From: JBCBKL01 sp038521825
Lineage (GTDB): Bacteria; Pseudomonadota; Alphaproteobacteria; Rhodobacterales; Rhodobacteraceae
Assembly (NCBI GenBank): GCA_038521825.1
Contig: JBCBKL010000001.1
Location: forward strand, 363,451-427,450
Direction of reading: 5' to 3'
DNA length: 64,000 bases
The first letter of the stretch is position 1; each line of letters opens with the position of its first letter. The position numbers and the translations under genes were made by a program. Below, in pieces: positions 24,748 to 34,572 of this stretch. The notes beneath the pieces were generated by a model. The model made no database searches and was not told the DNA's origin. It saw nothing but the letters and a program-made list of their open reading frames with translations.

Positions 24748-26682
24748 ATGCCCAAGCCGCGCGCGCGCGTTGTCGCCAAGACAAGAACCGGTCAGACCTT
24801 CTGGTGGGCCATGGGGACGATGGTCATGATCGTAGTGCTGGCCGCCGGCCTTGTGCGCGCGGAAGACCACGAAGAGATGATCGTCAGCCATGGCTATTCC
24901 TTCTTTGGCGATCTGACTTATCCCGCGGACTTCAAGCATTTCGACTACGTTAATCCGGACGCACCGAAGGGCGGTGAGATTTCCATCCCGTTCGTGGGCA
25001 CCCTTGATTCAATGAACCCATATTCGGGAAAGGGTCGCGCGCACCTGTTTTCGATCTTTGGATATGAAAGCCTCTTGGGCGAGGCGGCGAGCCAGGTTGG
25101 CCTGCCCGCCGATGTTTACGGCGAGCTTTATGGGCTGCTGGCGGAGCGCCTTGAATACCCAAAAAGCAAACCCTGGGTGATCTTCTATATGCGCCCCGAA
25201 GCTCGCTTTTCCGACGGCACGCCGGTAACGGCGCATGACGTTGCATTCAGCCATAATCTGTTTCTTGATCAGGGTTTAAAAAGCTATGCCGACGCGGTGA
25301 GAAAACGGATTCCGAGCGTCGAGGTGATCGATGACTACACTATCAAATTCAACTTCGCGCCTGATATCTCACGCCGCAGTCTGATCGACCAAGTCGGCAC
25401 GGTCCCGGTCTTTTCCCGCAAGTGGTTCGAAGAAACCGGTAACCGACTTGACGAAAACTGGATCGAAACCCCGCCGGGATCGGGGCCGTATGTAATTGAA
25501 AGCGTGGATCTGACTCGCAGGATCGTTCTGAAACGGAACGAGGCTTATTGGGGCAAGGATCTTCCGATCAACGTAGGCCGCAACAATTTCGACCGCATCC
25601 GGCTGGAGATTTTCGGCGATGACACCGCGTCGTTCGAGGGTTTCAAGGCGGGCGAGTATACCTATCGATCCGAGGGCGACAGCAAGAAGTGGGCGACCGG
25701 ATACGAATTCCCCAAGATCCAGCGCGGGCAGGTTGTGAAGAAGGAGTTGCGGGATGGCTCACCGCCTACGCCAACGGGTATCGTCTTCAACCTTGGCCGG
25801 GAGGTGATGCAGGACAAGCGGGTGCGCGAAGCCATTTCGCTGGCCTATAACTTCGAGTGGACCAATTCGAGCCTGCAGTACGGCTTGTTCAAACAACGCG
25901 CATCATTCACCCAGGATACGCCTCTGATGGCGAAGGGTGTTCCGCAGGGCGACGAGCTTGAGCTGCTGAAATCTCTGGGTGATCTGGTCCCTGCCGACCT
26001 GCTCACAGAGGAAGTTCGCGTGCCCCATACGTCGGACGAGGCTCGCTTGTTCGACCGGCGCAATGCACGGCAGGCGATGCGACTGCTGGATGAGGCCGGG
26101 TATGCGGTTGGCCTGAACGGTTTTCGACAAGACGGCGATGGCAACCCGCTCAAGATCAACTTTCTGCTGAGTGCTGCCAGCTCGGCAACGGGTAAGGCGG
26201 TAATCGAGAATTTCGTGTCGAACGTCAAAGATCTTGGGATCGATATCACGCTCGAAACCGTTGACACGGCGCAATATACAAGCCGTGAGCGCGAGCGGGA
26301 TTACGACCTCGTCTTCGACTCCTATGCGGCTTTCCTGTCCGCAGGCACCGGGCTGCGTCAGCGGTTCGGGTCCGAGGCCGCCGAATTTTCGTTGTTCAAT
26401 CCGGCCGGGCTCGCCAGCCCGCTTGTTGACAAGATCATCGACGTCGCGCTGACCGCAGAAACGCGAGAGGAAGAGGTCGCTGCGCTGATGGCGCTTGATC
26501 GTGTGTTGCGCTACGAACTCTTCATGATCCCGCTTTGGTATAAGCCGGACTACTGGGTCTCCTACTATGACCAGTACGAGCATCCGGATGTCATTCCACC
26601 CTTTGGCCTTGGACATCTGGATTTCTGGTGGTTCAACGAAGAAAAGGCCGCCGCGCTGAAAGAAGCCGGCGCGCTGAGGTAA
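24748..26682 (+). CDS. yejA: Oligopeptide/microcin C-type ABC transporter substrate-binding protein
   Basis: A 644-residue extracellular solute-binding protein of family 5 (YejA). The N-terminus is basic then hydrophobic (about 16-36), a signal peptide cleaved near VRA-ED. The GYSFFGDLTYPADFKHFDYV block is YejA-specific, and ARFSDGTPVTAHDVAFS is the family 5 signature. GAGGAG before ATG 24748 chooses this start over an in-frame TTG 24 bases earlier. It delivers peptides to the YejBE channel in the periplasm and is first in a four-gene operon. Confidence 0.94.
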   Translation: MPKPRARVVAKTRTGQTFWWAMGTMVMIVVLAAGLVRAEDHEEMIVSHGYSFFGDLTYPADFKHFDYVNPDAPKGGEISIPFVGTLDSMNPYSGKGRAHLFSIFGYESLLGEAASQVGLPADVYGELYGLLAERLEYPKSKPWVIFYMRPEARFSDGTPVTAHDVAFSHNLFLDQGLKSYADAVRKRIPSVEVIDDYTIKFNFAPDISRRSLIDQVGTVPVFSRKWFEETGNRLDENWIETPPGSGPYVIESVDLTRRIVLKRNEAYWGKDLPINVGRNNFDRIRLEIFGDDTASFEGFKAGEYTYRSEGDSKKWATGYEFPKIQRGQVVKKELRDGSPPTPTGIVFNLGREVMQDKRVREAISLAYNFEWTNSSLQYGLFKQRASFTQDTPLMAKGVPQGDELELLKSLGDLVPADLLTEEVRVPHTSDEARLFDRRNARQAMRLLDEAGYAVGLNGFRQDGDGNPLKINFLLSAASSATGKAVIENFVSNVKDLGIDITLETVDTAQYTSRERERDYDLVFDSYAAFLSAGTGLRQRFGSEAAEFSLFNPAGLASPLVDKIIDVALTAETREEEVAALMALDRVLRYELFMIPLWYKPDYWVSYYDQYEHPDVIPPFGLGHLDFWWFNEEKAAALKEAGALR

Positions 26683-26689
26683 AACCCGC

Positions 26690-27778
26690 ATGGCATCTTA
26701 CATCCTGCGGCGTGTGCTGCTGGTATTTCCGACCCTTCTGGGCATCTTGCTGGTCAATTTCGTACTGATCCAATTTGTTCCAGGTGGGCCGGTTGAGCAG
26801 GCCATCGCCCGTATCCAGGGCGGCGGAGACGTTTTCAGCGGATTTGCGGGCGGCGGGGCGGACCCGGGCGCACAGGACACCGGTGTTGTTGAGAGCCAGT
26901 ATGTCGGCGCGCGGGGCTTGCCGCCTGAGTTCATCGAAGAGCTGGAGGCGCAGTTTGGCTTTGATAAGCCGCCGGCCGAGCGTTTCCTCAACATGGTCTG
27001 GGACTATCTGCGGTTTGACTTTGGCGAAAGCTACTTTCGATCCGTTGGGGTCATCGATCTGGTGATCGAGAAGATGCCGGTCTCGATATCGCTGGGGCTT
27101 TGGTCGACAATCATCGCCTACCTGATTTCGATACCGCTGGGGATACGCAAGGCGGTCAGGGACGGAACGCAATTCGACACCTGGACCAGCGGCGTGATCA
27201 TAGCGGGCTATGCGATTCCGGGTTTCCTGTTCGGTATCTTATTGCTCGTCGTTTTTGCAGGCGGATCATATTACCAGATCTTTCCGCTGCGAGGTCTCAC
27301 TTCGGACAACTGGGAGCAGCTGACGTGGTGGGGTAAGATCGTCGACTATTTCTGGCACATCACCCTGCCGGTCATCGCATCAACGATTGGCGCGTTCGCG
27401 ACCCTGACCCTGCTGACCAAGAACTCGTTTCTCGACGAGATCAAGAAGCAATATGTCATCACGGCCCGGGCCAAGGGCCTGGCCGAGCGGCGGGTACTTT
27501 ATGGCCACGTTTTCCGCAATGCGATGCTGATCGTGATCGCCGGTTTCCCGGCCGTCTTTATCGGGGTGTTCTTTTCCGGTAGCCTGATCATCGAAACGAT
27601 CTTTTCGCTCGATGGTCTTGGGCGCCTTGCCTTTGAGGCAACCGTGGCGCGGGACTATCCAATCGTTTTCGGCACCCTCTATGTCTTTGGCCTGATAGGG
27701 CTGTTTGTCGGCATCCTGTCAGACCTAATGTACGTGTTCGTGGATCCGCGCATCGACTTTGAGAAGCGGGAGGGCTGA
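26690..27778 (+). CDS. yejB: Peptide ABC transporter permease YejB
   Basis: A 362-residue inner-membrane permease of the DppB/OppB type. TM1 is at about residues 9-30 (LLVFPTLLGILLVNFVLIQF). A long periplasmic loop with a Gly-rich insertion (about 45-65) is typical of YejB. Five more helices follow, with the cytoplasmic EAA-like loop around ITARAKGLAERRVLYGHVFRN that contacts the ATPase. It starts seven bases after yejA, and its TGA overlaps the ATG of yejE by one base. Confidence 0.94.
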   Translation: MASYILRRVLLVFPTLLGILLVNFVLIQFVPGGPVEQAIARIQGGGDVFSGFAGGGADPGAQDTGVVESQYVGARGLPPEFIEELEAQFGFDKPPAERFLNMVWDYLRFDFGESYFRSVGVIDLVIEKMPVSISLGLWSTIIAYLISIPLGIRKAVRDGTQFDTWTSGVIIAGYAIPGFLFGILLLVVFAGGSYYQIFPLRGLTSDNWEQLTWWGKIVDYFWHITLPVIASTIGAFATLTLLTKNSFLDEIKKQYVITARAKGLAERRVLYGHVFRNAMLIVIAGFPAVFIGVFFSGSLIIETIFSLDGLGRLAFEATVARDYPIVFGTLYVFGLIGLFVGILSDLMYVFVDPRIDFEKREG

Positions 27779-28890
27779 TGGCGCTGTCCCCGCTCAACCA
27801 GCGCCGCTGGCGCAATTTCAAAAAGAACCGGCGGGCATTCTGGTCGCTCTGGATCTTTTCGGTACTGTTCGGCCTGTCGCTGTTCGCCGAGTTTCTCGCT
27901 TACGACAAACCTATTCTCGTCCGCTATCAGGGCGCGTTCTATACGCCGATATGGAATTTTTATCCCGAGACCGAGTTCGGGGGAGACTTCCAGACAGAGG
28001 CGGCTTATCGCGATCCCGAAGTACAATGCCTGATCGTCAGCGGCGGTCTGGAGGACTGCTTTGACGATCCCGAAGGAATGATCGAACAGATCGAGGCCGG
28101 CACATTTGGCACCGGCGTCGACGGCTTTACGAAGGGTTGGATGCTGTGGCCTCTCATTCCCTACAGCTTTGACACCGCGGTCGATCGCCCGGGTGCCGCG
28201 CCTCTGCCGCCGAATGAACAGAACTGGCTAGGCACCGATGGGACAAAGCGCGATGTGATGGCCCGTGTCATACATGGCTTCCGCCTGTCGATCCTATTCA
28301 CGCTGATCGTGACGGGTGCCTCGGCCATCATCGGCATCATCGCCGGAGCCATTCAGGGGTTTTTCGGCGGTCTGACGGACCTGATTTTTCAGCGCATCAT
28401 CGAGATCTGGTCGGCGACCCCGTCGCTCTATGTTATCATCATCCTCTTCGCGATCCTCGGACGAAGTTTCTGGCTGCTGGTCTTTCTGCTTGTGCTATTT
28501 GGCTGGGTGGCCCTTGTGGGTGTGGTCCGGGCCGAATTCCTGCGGGCGCGAAACCTCGAATATGTCAGAGCCGCCAAGGCACTTGGCGTCGGCAATCTGA
28601 CGATTATGTTCCGTCACATGCTGCCCAATGCCATGGTGGCGACGCTCACGATGCTGCCGTTCATCGTGACCGGCACGATATCGTCGCTTGCGGGGCTCGA
28701 CTTTCTAGGCTTTGGACTGCCGTCATCTGCGCCATCGCTGGGGGAACTGACATTGCAGGCTAAGCAGAACCTGCAGGCGCCGTGGCTCGCGTTCACCGCC
28801 TTTGTCGTCTTTGCCACGATGCTCAGCCTTCTGATCTTTATCTTCGAAGGCATCCGCGACGCCTTTGATCCGCGAAAGACCTTTTCATGA
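27778..28890 (+). CDS. yejE: Peptide ABC transporter permease YejE
   Basis: A 370-residue DppC/OppC-type permease. TM1 at about 21-40 is followed by a long periplasmic segment characteristic of YejE (about 45-160, with NWLGTDGTKRDVMARVIHGF just before TM2). Then come five helices and the EAA loop YVRAAKALGVGNLTIMFRHM. It partners with YejB. The start overlaps yejB by one base, and its end overlaps yejF by ATGA. Confidence 0.94.
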   Translation: MALSPLNQRRWRNFKKNRRAFWSLWIFSVLFGLSLFAEFLAYDKPILVRYQGAFYTPIWNFYPETEFGGDFQTEAAYRDPEVQCLIVSGGLEDCFDDPEGMIEQIEAGTFGTGVDGFTKGWMLWPLIPYSFDTAVDRPGAAPLPPNEQNWLGTDGTKRDVMARVIHGFRLSILFTLIVTGASAIIGIIAGAIQGFFGGLTDLIFQRIIEIWSATPSLYVIIILFAILGRSFWLLVFLLVLFGWVALVGVVRAEFLRARNLEYVRAAKALGVGNLTIMFRHMLPNAMVATLTMLPFIVTGTISSLAGLDFLGFGLPSSAPSLGELTLQAKQNLQAPWLAFTAFVVFATMLSLLIFIFEGIRDAFDPRKTFS

Positions 28891-30467
28891 GCCCACTGCT
28901 GGACGTTCAAGACCTTCACGTTCGCTTTCGTCAGGACGGTGCGCTGGTTCACGCTGTCAAGGGCGTGTCCTTCAGTGTGGATAGGGGCGAAACGGTCGCG
29001 TTGGTGGGGGAAAGCGGATCGGGTAAGTCGGTTTCTGCCCTGTCGACAGTATCCTTGCTGGGTGACAGCGCGGAGGTTGAGGGCAGCGTGACCTACGACG
29101 GTCAGCAGATGATCGGGGCCAAAGAAAGCCTGTTGCGTCACGTGCGCGGCAACGACATCAGCTTTATATTTCAGGAGCCGATGACGTCACTCAATCCATT
29201 GCATACGATCCAGAAGCAGCTGACCGAGAGTATCGCACTGCACCAAGGCGTGATCGGGGACGAAGCCCGCAACCGCATCCTCGAATTGCTCGACAAGGTG
29301 GGCATTCGCGACGCGGAAAGCCGTCTGAACGCCTATCCGCACCAATTGTCGGGCGGCCAACGCCAGAGGATCATGATCGCGATGGCGCTGGCCAACAAAC
29401 CAGACATTCTGATCGCCGATGAACCGACGACTGCGCTCGACGTAACCATTCAGGCGCAGATCCTCGAACTCCTCGCGGATCTACAAAGGAGCGAGGGGAT
29501 GGGTTTGCTGTTCATCACCCATGACCTCGGGATTGTCCGGCGAATCGCGGATCGCGTCTTTGTGATGGAAAAGGGGCATGTAGTCGAAACCGGGCCCACG
29601 GCCGAGATTTTTGCGAACCCGCAACATGACTACACCCGCAAGCTGCTGAGCGCCGAGCCCAAGGGCGAACCCAACCCGGTGAGCAACGAGGCCGAGATCG
29701 TTGCCGAGACAGAACATCTGAAGGTCTGGTTTCCGATCCAGAAGGGTCTGCTGCGACGAACCGTTGGTCATGTGAAGGCCGTGAACGACGCGACGCTTCA
29801 GGTACGTGAGGGCGAAACTGTCGGGATCGTCGGCGAAAGCGGCTCCGGCAAGACGACTTTGGCGCTAGCGATCATGCGACTGATCGCGTCCGAGGGGCGC
29901 ATCGTCTATATGGGCCAAGACATCCGCAGCTGGTCGACCCGCGAATTGCGCAAGCTGCGCAAGGACATGCAGATCGTTTTTCAGGACCCCTACGGCAGTC
30001 TGAGTCCGCGGATGACGGCGATGCAAATCATCGGCGAAGGATTAAGCATCCATAAAGTTGACGAGGATCGGGATCGTCGTGAACTGGTGGCCGAGGTTAT
30101 GACCGAGGTCGGTCTCGATCCAGCGGCCATGGATCGCTACCCCCACGAATTCTCGGGCGGGCAGCGCCAGAGGATCGCCATCGCGCGTGCTATGGTGCTG
30201 CGGCCCCGTCTGGTCGTTCTGGACGAGCCTACCAGCGCGCTGGATATGACCGTGCAAGTGCAGATCGTCGATCTTCTACGGGGCCTGCAGGAAAAGTATG
30301 GATTGGCCTATCTGTTCATCAGCCACGATCTCAAGGTCGTTCGTGCGATGTCCCATAAGGTGATGGTCATGAAGCAAGGCGATGTGGTCGAACAGGGGGC
30401 GGCCGCCGACCTGTTCGATCGTCCACAGACCGATTACACCCGGCTACTGCTGCAAGCGACGCACTAG
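28887..30467 (+). CDS. yejF: Dual ATP-binding protein YejF of the peptide transporter
   Basis: A 526-residue protein with two complete ABC cassettes. Each has Walker A (GESGSGKS near 42 and GESGSGKTT near 315), an ABC signature (LSGGQRQRI and FSGGQRQRI) and Walker B with DEPT. Each half ends with the oligopeptide-transporter C-terminal extension (DYTRKLLSAEP, DYTRLLLQ). It powers YejABE. In enterobacteria the same system imports microcin C. Its stop shares CTAG with the convergent hemN. Confidence 0.95.
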   Translation: MSPLLDVQDLHVRFRQDGALVHAVKGVSFSVDRGETVALVGESGSGKSVSALSTVSLLGDSAEVEGSVTYDGQQMIGAKESLLRHVRGNDISFIFQEPMTSLNPLHTIQKQLTESIALHQGVIGDEARNRILELLDKVGIRDAESRLNAYPHQLSGGQRQRIMIAMALANKPDILIADEPTTALDVTIQAQILELLADLQRSEGMGLLFITHDLGIVRRIADRVFVMEKGHVVETGPTAEIFANPQHDYTRKLLSAEPKGEPNPVSNEAEIVAETEHLKVWFPIQKGLLRRTVGHVKAVNDATLQVREGETVGIVGESGSGKTTLALAIMRLIASEGRIVYMGQDIRSWSTRELRKLRKDMQIVFQDPYGSLSPRMTAMQIIGEGLSIHKVDEDRDRRELVAEVMTEVGLDPAAMDRYPHEFSGGQRQRIAIARAMVLRPRLVVLDEPTSALDMTVQVQIVDLLRGLQEKYGLAYLFISHDLKVVRAMSHKVMVMKQGDVVEQGAAADLFDRPQTDYTRLLLQATH

Positions 30468-31807
30468 ATTGCGTGGGAATGTCCTTCGGGGCTGTAATGA
30501 TAGTCATCAAAAAACTGCGCGATCATCCGCACCAATGGAAGTGCCTGCGGTGGAACCCTAATGCCGTCGGCTGTTTTTACCAGCACCCCGCCGAATACAT
30601 CGTCCAACCCGTCTACAAGGCTCGAGACAGCTGGTTCATCCTCTCCAAAGTCGGATGGCGTGATCGACAGATCGCACATGATCCTCTCGATGACCTTCCC
30701 GCGCAACACATCGTCGCCCCGGAAGATGTGACCGCGCGTCGTTGCGAAGTGCCCGTCTCGGATCAAAGCAGTATAGCCTGATGTCGCCGGGGAGTTCTGG
30801 GCGTAACCTTGCGGGAGCCGGGAAATGGCAGAAGCACCAAGACCGATAAGGATGTCGTTGTTGTCGTTCGTGTAGCCTTGGAAATTTCTGCGCAGATTCC
30901 CCTTCTGCTGGGCAATCGCCAGCCCGTCGGCAGGCAGGGCGAAATGGTCGATCCCGATCCCTTGGTATCCATCCCAAACAAAAAGCTGCCGCGCCGTTTC
31001 AAAGAGTTCCAGCCGTTCTTCGGGTGTTGGCAGCGCGTCGGACGGGATCATGGACTGGCGTCGCGCCATCCAAGGTACATGCGCGTAGCCATAGAGCGCG
31101 ACGCGGTCGGGCGTCAGCGAAAGCAGCTTTTGAACGGTCGTGGTGATCTTGTCGATGGTCTGGTGGGGCAGGCCATAAAGGATGTCTGCGTTTAGGCTTG
31201 GTACCCCTGCGCGCCTGATACGGTTAACGACGCTTTCCGTATGGCCGAAGCTTTGTATCCGGCCAATCGTCGATTGGATCTCGAGATCGAAATCCTGAAC
31301 ACCGATCGACGCTCGGTTCATACCTGCCTCGACCAAGGCGTCTAGGCGCGGTGCGTCGATCTCGTTCGGGTCAATCTCGACCGAGAACTCGGCGCCGGGT
31401 GCCAGCGGCAAACGTTCGGTGATGTGATTGGCCAGTTCAGTGATCATGCCTGGCTGCAAAAGTGTCGGCGTGCCGCCGCCCCAATGCATTCTTGCAAGGC
31501 GGATATCTGCTGGCAGAGTGTCTGCCAGCCGATCGAATTCGACCCTTAGTGTCTCAAGATATGCCGCGAGAGGCCGCGCGCTCTGCGTGCCTTGGGTGCG
31601 GCATGCGCAGAACCAACAGAGCCGACGACAGAAGGGGATATGCACGTATAGCGAAATTTCCGACCCTGCTGGTACGGATGTGATCCAGCTGGCAAACTCG
31701 TTGGGTCCGACGGTCGTGGTGAAGTGGTTTGCCGTCGGGTAACTGGTATATCTCGGGGCCTTTGCCCGGAACAAACCCAAATCTGCGAATTTTCTGATCG
31801 ACTCCAT
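30464..31807 (-). CDS. hemN: Oxygen-independent coproporphyrinogen III oxidase
   Basis: A 447-residue radical-SAM enzyme. The iron-sulfur motif is YVHIPFC60-RRLC64-WFC67-AC, the HemN pattern CxxxCxxCxC. The MHWGGGTPTLL segment and the C-terminal HemN domain are present. It decarboxylates coproporphyrinogen III without oxygen. The frame runs 114 bases further upstream, but the family start is MESIRKFADLGLF at 31807. No Shine-Dalgarno precedes this ATG. An FNR box at 31844-31857 is centred 43 bases upstream, so transcription may begin almost at the ATG. Confidence 0.94.
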   Translation of the reverse strand: MESIRKFADLGLFRAKAPRYTSYPTANHFTTTVGPNEFASWITSVPAGSEISLYVHIPFCRRLCWFCACRTQGTQSARPLAAYLETLRVEFDRLADTLPADIRLARMHWGGGTPTLLQPGMITELANHITERLPLAPGAEFSVEIDPNEIDAPRLDALVEAGMNRASIGVQDFDLEIQSTIGRIQSFGHTESVVNRIRRAGVPSLNADILYGLPHQTIDKITTTVQKLLSLTPDRVALYGYAHVPWMARRQSMIPSDALPTPEERLELFETARQLFVWDGYQGIGIDHFALPADGLAIAQQKGNLRRNFQGYTNDNNDILIGLGASAISRLPQGYAQNSPATSGYTALIRDGHFATTRGHIFRGDDVLRGKVIERIMCDLSITPSDFGEDEPAVSSLVDGLDDVFGGVLVKTADGIRVPPQALPLVRMIAQFFDDYHYSPEGHSHAI

Positions 31808-31843
31808 GTTCGTGACGCGTAATGGTAGGGCAGTAATCCTGCT

Positions 31844-31857
31844 TTGACCCAGATCAA
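31844..31857. promoter_or_regulatory. FNR/FnrL box between hemN and fnrL
   Basis: TTGAC-CCAG-ATCAA, one mismatch from the consensus TTGAT-N4-ATCAA. It lies in the 64-base divergent space. The distance to hemN fits a class II activation site. Toward fnrL it overlaps the expected promoter core, suggesting autorepression. Confidence 0.85.
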
Positions 31858-31871
31858 TCAGTAGACGCTGG

Positions 31872-32612
31872 ATGCTAAAGACCAACATCGCTCCGCCCCA
31901 AGACTGTTCGGACTGTCCCATTCGCCATAGCGCCGTCTGTGCGAGATGCGAACCGGATGAGTTGAAGCTGCTCGAGGAAGTAAAGTATTACCGCAGTTTC
32001 GAAGCCGGTCAGACAGTTGTCTGGTCCGGTGATAAGATGGATTTCGTTGCGTCGGTCGTTTCCGGTGTAGCAACGCTCACGCAGACGATGGAGGATGGGC
32101 GCCGTCAAATGGTTGGGTTGCTTTTGCCCTCAGACTTCGTCGGGCGGCCCGGCCGGCACGGCGCTCCTTATGATGTGACTGCTGTCAGCGATCTGGTCAT
32201 GTGCTGTTTCAGAAAGCGACCCTTCGAGCAGATGATGGAGACCACACCGCACATCGCTCAGCGCCTGCTAGAGATGACGCTCGACGAACTCGATGCAGCA
32301 CGCGAATGGATGTTGGTACTGGGGCGCAAGACGGCGCGTGAAAAGATTGCATCGCTCTTGTCGATTATCGCGCGGCGTGATCCGGTGTTCAGCAATAGCG
32401 ACCAGCGGTCGTTGACCTTCAACCTGCCACTCACCCGTGAGGCTATGGCGGATTACCTTGGCCTGACGTTGGAAACCGTCAGCCGCCAGATCTCTGCCCT
32501 GAAGCGGGACGGAATCATCAGGCTTGAAGGCAAGCGAAGGGTTCATGTGCCGGATCTGGACCTGTTGCTGGAAGAGGCGGGAGACGATAGCGACGGCGGT
32601 CTGCCAAGCTAG
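31872..32612 (+). CDS. fnrL: Oxygen-sensing Crp/Fnr-family regulator FnrL
   Basis: A 246-residue protein. The N-terminal cysteines C12, C15, C23 and C26 (DCSDC-PIRHSAVCARC) and C111/C112 supply ligands for an oxygen-labile 4Fe-4S cluster. A cyclic-nucleotide-fold domain (30-150) and dimer helix follow. The recognition helix contains ETVSRQ, whose Glu, Ser and Arg read TTGAT-type boxes. When oxygen is low, the cluster is intact and the dimer activates target promoters. Candidate targets in this window are hemN, the stress protein and ccoNOQP. Confidence 0.95.
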   Translation: MLKTNIAPPQDCSDCPIRHSAVCARCEPDELKLLEEVKYYRSFEAGQTVVWSGDKMDFVASVVSGVATLTQTMEDGRRQMVGLLLPSDFVGRPGRHGAPYDVTAVSDLVMCCFRKRPFEQMMETTPHIAQRLLEMTLDELDAAREWMLVLGRKTAREKIASLLSIIARRDPVFSNSDQRSLTFNLPLTREAMADYLGLTLETVSRQISALKRDGIIRLEGKRRVHVPDLDLLLEEAGDDSDGGLPS

Positions 32613-32735
32613 GTACCCGGCCAAAGCTGCGGCAAAATTCCTCAAACGGGCCTCTGAAAGGCGCCGGACATTGAATTTTCGAGGCATATCTGTAAGGTGA
32701 CACGGGGAAACCCACGGTATTCGGGGGCCACGGAC

Positions 32736-33629
32736 ATGTTTGATTGGGAAGACCTGAGGGCGCTGTTGGCCCTTGGTGCGTCAGCAAGTGTCAAAGATGC
32801 GGCGCAGAAATCTAACGGATCGGAAGTAGAACTCTTGAGGCGCATTCGCGCACTAGAGAAGCAACTCGGCTTGCCGCTTTTCGAACAAGCCCGGGAGAAC
32901 TGGGTTCTGACGCGCGAGGGGCGGGCTATTTTCGCGGCTGCGTCGGATATGGAGGATGCCGCGCGGCGCGTCATGCTGCGTGCCCAGCATCTGACCGAGC
33001 ATCATGCGCTTGTCATCCGGGTTACGACCAACCACGCGGCGCTGGACAACTGGGGTGACCGGATCATTGCCGATTACCGTCGGGCAAATCCTCAAGTCAT
33101 GTTCGATGTCGAAGCGGCGGAACATCACACGGCGCTACACAATGGCAGGGCGGACGTGGCCTTGCGTGCGGCAGACCAGATCCAAGGTGACGATCTGATT
33201 GCCCGCGCTCTCACGCCTATTCCGTGGTCCGTCTATTGTAGTCAGGCCTACGCGGACGTGCATGGCGTTCCAAAGACCCTGGATGAGTGCGCCGGCCGGG
33301 CTGGTTTGGTTTACAGCAACGATGTCGCTGACAAGATTGCATGCGCAGGTTGGTTCAACACCCAGTTGGACCAAGACCGGATTGTCCAGACACTGACCAC
33401 CGTGCCAACCATGGCAGGCGTCCTGCAGGACGGTCGCGGTATCGGCGCATTGCCCCGCATCGTGGGCGACCTCTTGCCGGAACTCGTACGCTGCTTTGAC
33501 CATGAAAAGCTGGCGCATACGCTTTGGATCGTGACGACGAGAGAGCGATATGAAGATGACCTCATCCGCTCGTTCTTTGATTTCTCGGTCGAGTTCTTTG
33601 CGCAGGACAGCTTGCGCCGCAGCGCCTGA
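32736..33629 (+). CDS. LysR-family transcriptional regulator
   Basis: A 297-residue protein with an N-terminal winged helix (MFDWEDLRALLALGASASVK, then ELLRRIRALEKQLGLPLFEQ) and a periplasmic-binding-like effector domain (from about 90). The HTH is slightly atypical, with KDAAQKSNGSEVEL in place of the usual AAxxLxxSQPAVS. An upstream in-frame start 39 bases earlier is rejected because ATG 32736 matches the family. Its target is not evident. It converges with the stress-protein gene eight bases away. Confidence 0.82.
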   Translation: MFDWEDLRALLALGASASVKDAAQKSNGSEVELLRRIRALEKQLGLPLFEQARENWVLTREGRAIFAAASDMEDAARRVMLRAQHLTEHHALVIRVTTNHAALDNWGDRIIADYRRANPQVMFDVEAAEHHTALHNGRADVALRAADQIQGDDLIARALTPIPWSVYCSQAYADVHGVPKTLDECAGRAGLVYSNDVADKIACAGWFNTQLDQDRIVQTLTTVPTMAGVLQDGRGIGALPRIVGDLLPELVRCFDHEKLAHTLWIVTTRERYEDDLIRSFFDFSVEFFAQDSLRRSA

Positions 33630-33637
33630 TCTCAACG

Positions 33638-34477
33638 TCAGCGGGCCATCAGAACCGGGACACTCGCGAATTCCAGCATTTGCCGAGTTGCGCCACCGAA
33701 CATTGCCTCGGACCAACGCGCCCTACCATACGCGCCCATAACAAGCATGTCGGCGTCGCAGTCTTCGACCTGACGCAAGAGAACGTCGCCGACCCGATGC
33801 ATTGACTTCGACAGAACGTCGATTTCGCAGCGTACCCCGTGGCGCGCGAGGTACTGGCTGACCAAACCGCCTGGATCTGACCGGTCCGGACCGTGTTGCG
33901 GAGGATCAATGACAGTGACAAACACGGTGTCCGCTTCGACAAGAAACGGCAGAGCGCTGCGGGCAGCGGCCATTGCCTCGGCGCTTTCGTTCCAACCGAA
34001 TACGATCCGTTTCGGCGCGACAATCTGCTTTGTCGCACCGGGCACCGCCAGAACCGGGATATTCGCCGAAAACAACGCGGCCTCTAACGCGTTCACATCA
34101 TCGGAATGCGCCGCGTCTCCGTAAGGCAGGGGCATGATGGCCAGGTCACCAAAACGGGCATATCGCGCGATTTCCTGTCCGACGGCTCCGATCGGTGCGA
34201 CGAGCGGCACAGTTGCGTATCGGCCCGACTGTTTGTTCAGCAAAGCATTGGCCTTTTTGCCCAGCGATGTCGCGGTTTTTCTGGCCTCTTCAAGTCCGGC
34301 TTCCAACAGGGCTGCACTGAATTCGGTATAGCTAAAGCCCGCCTGGCTCCGATCGATGCCGAGCGCCAGCACATCCAGATGCGCATCGCGCTTTTCCGCA
34401 AAATCGCGGGCTGCCTCGAGCGCGGCAAAGCTGGCATCGGAATGTGTCAGGATCATGATGATCGATTTGTAGGGCAT
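33638..34477 (-). CDS. Universal stress protein, two UspA domains
   Basis: A 279-residue protein with tandem Usp folds. The first spans about 1-140 (MPYKSIIMILTHSDASFAAL to FGDLAIMPLPYG). The second spans about 155-279, with the ATP-binding pattern G-x2-G-x9-G-S/T partly kept (MGAYGRARWSEAMFGGATRQ). The gene is divergent from ccoN, and an FNR box sits 64 bases upstream of its ATG, so it is probably induced at low oxygen like the usp genes beside cbb3 operons elsewhere. GGAGG stands before ATG 34477. Confidence 0.88.
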   Translation of the reverse strand: MPYKSIIMILTHSDASFAALEAARDFAEKRDAHLDVLALGIDRSQAGFSYTEFSAALLEAGLEEARKTATSLGKKANALLNKQSGRYATVPLVAPIGAVGQEIARYARFGDLAIMPLPYGDAAHSDDVNALEAALFSANIPVLAVPGATKQIVAPKRIVFGWNESAEAMAAARSALPFLVEADTVFVTVIDPPQHGPDRSDPGGLVSQYLARHGVRCEIDVLSKSMHRVGDVLLRQVEDCDADMLVMGAYGRARWSEAMFGGATRQMLEFASVPVLMAR

Positions 34478-34540
34478 CTGGGCCTCCTTCAGGCGATGCG
34501 ATGGTTCACGTCTATCATCCGGCACCCGCGACAATCCGCC

Positions 34541-34554
34541 TTGATACGGGTCAA
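34541..34554. promoter_or_regulatory. FNR box upstream of the stress protein
   Basis: TTGAT-ACGG-GTCAA, one mismatch to the FNR consensus. Class II spacing (centre at -41.5) predicts transcription of the usp gene from about 34506, with a 29-base leader and a plausible -10 (ATGATA) at 34518-34513. Confidence 0.75.
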
Positions 34555-34572
34555 AGTTCCGGGGGGGTAATC

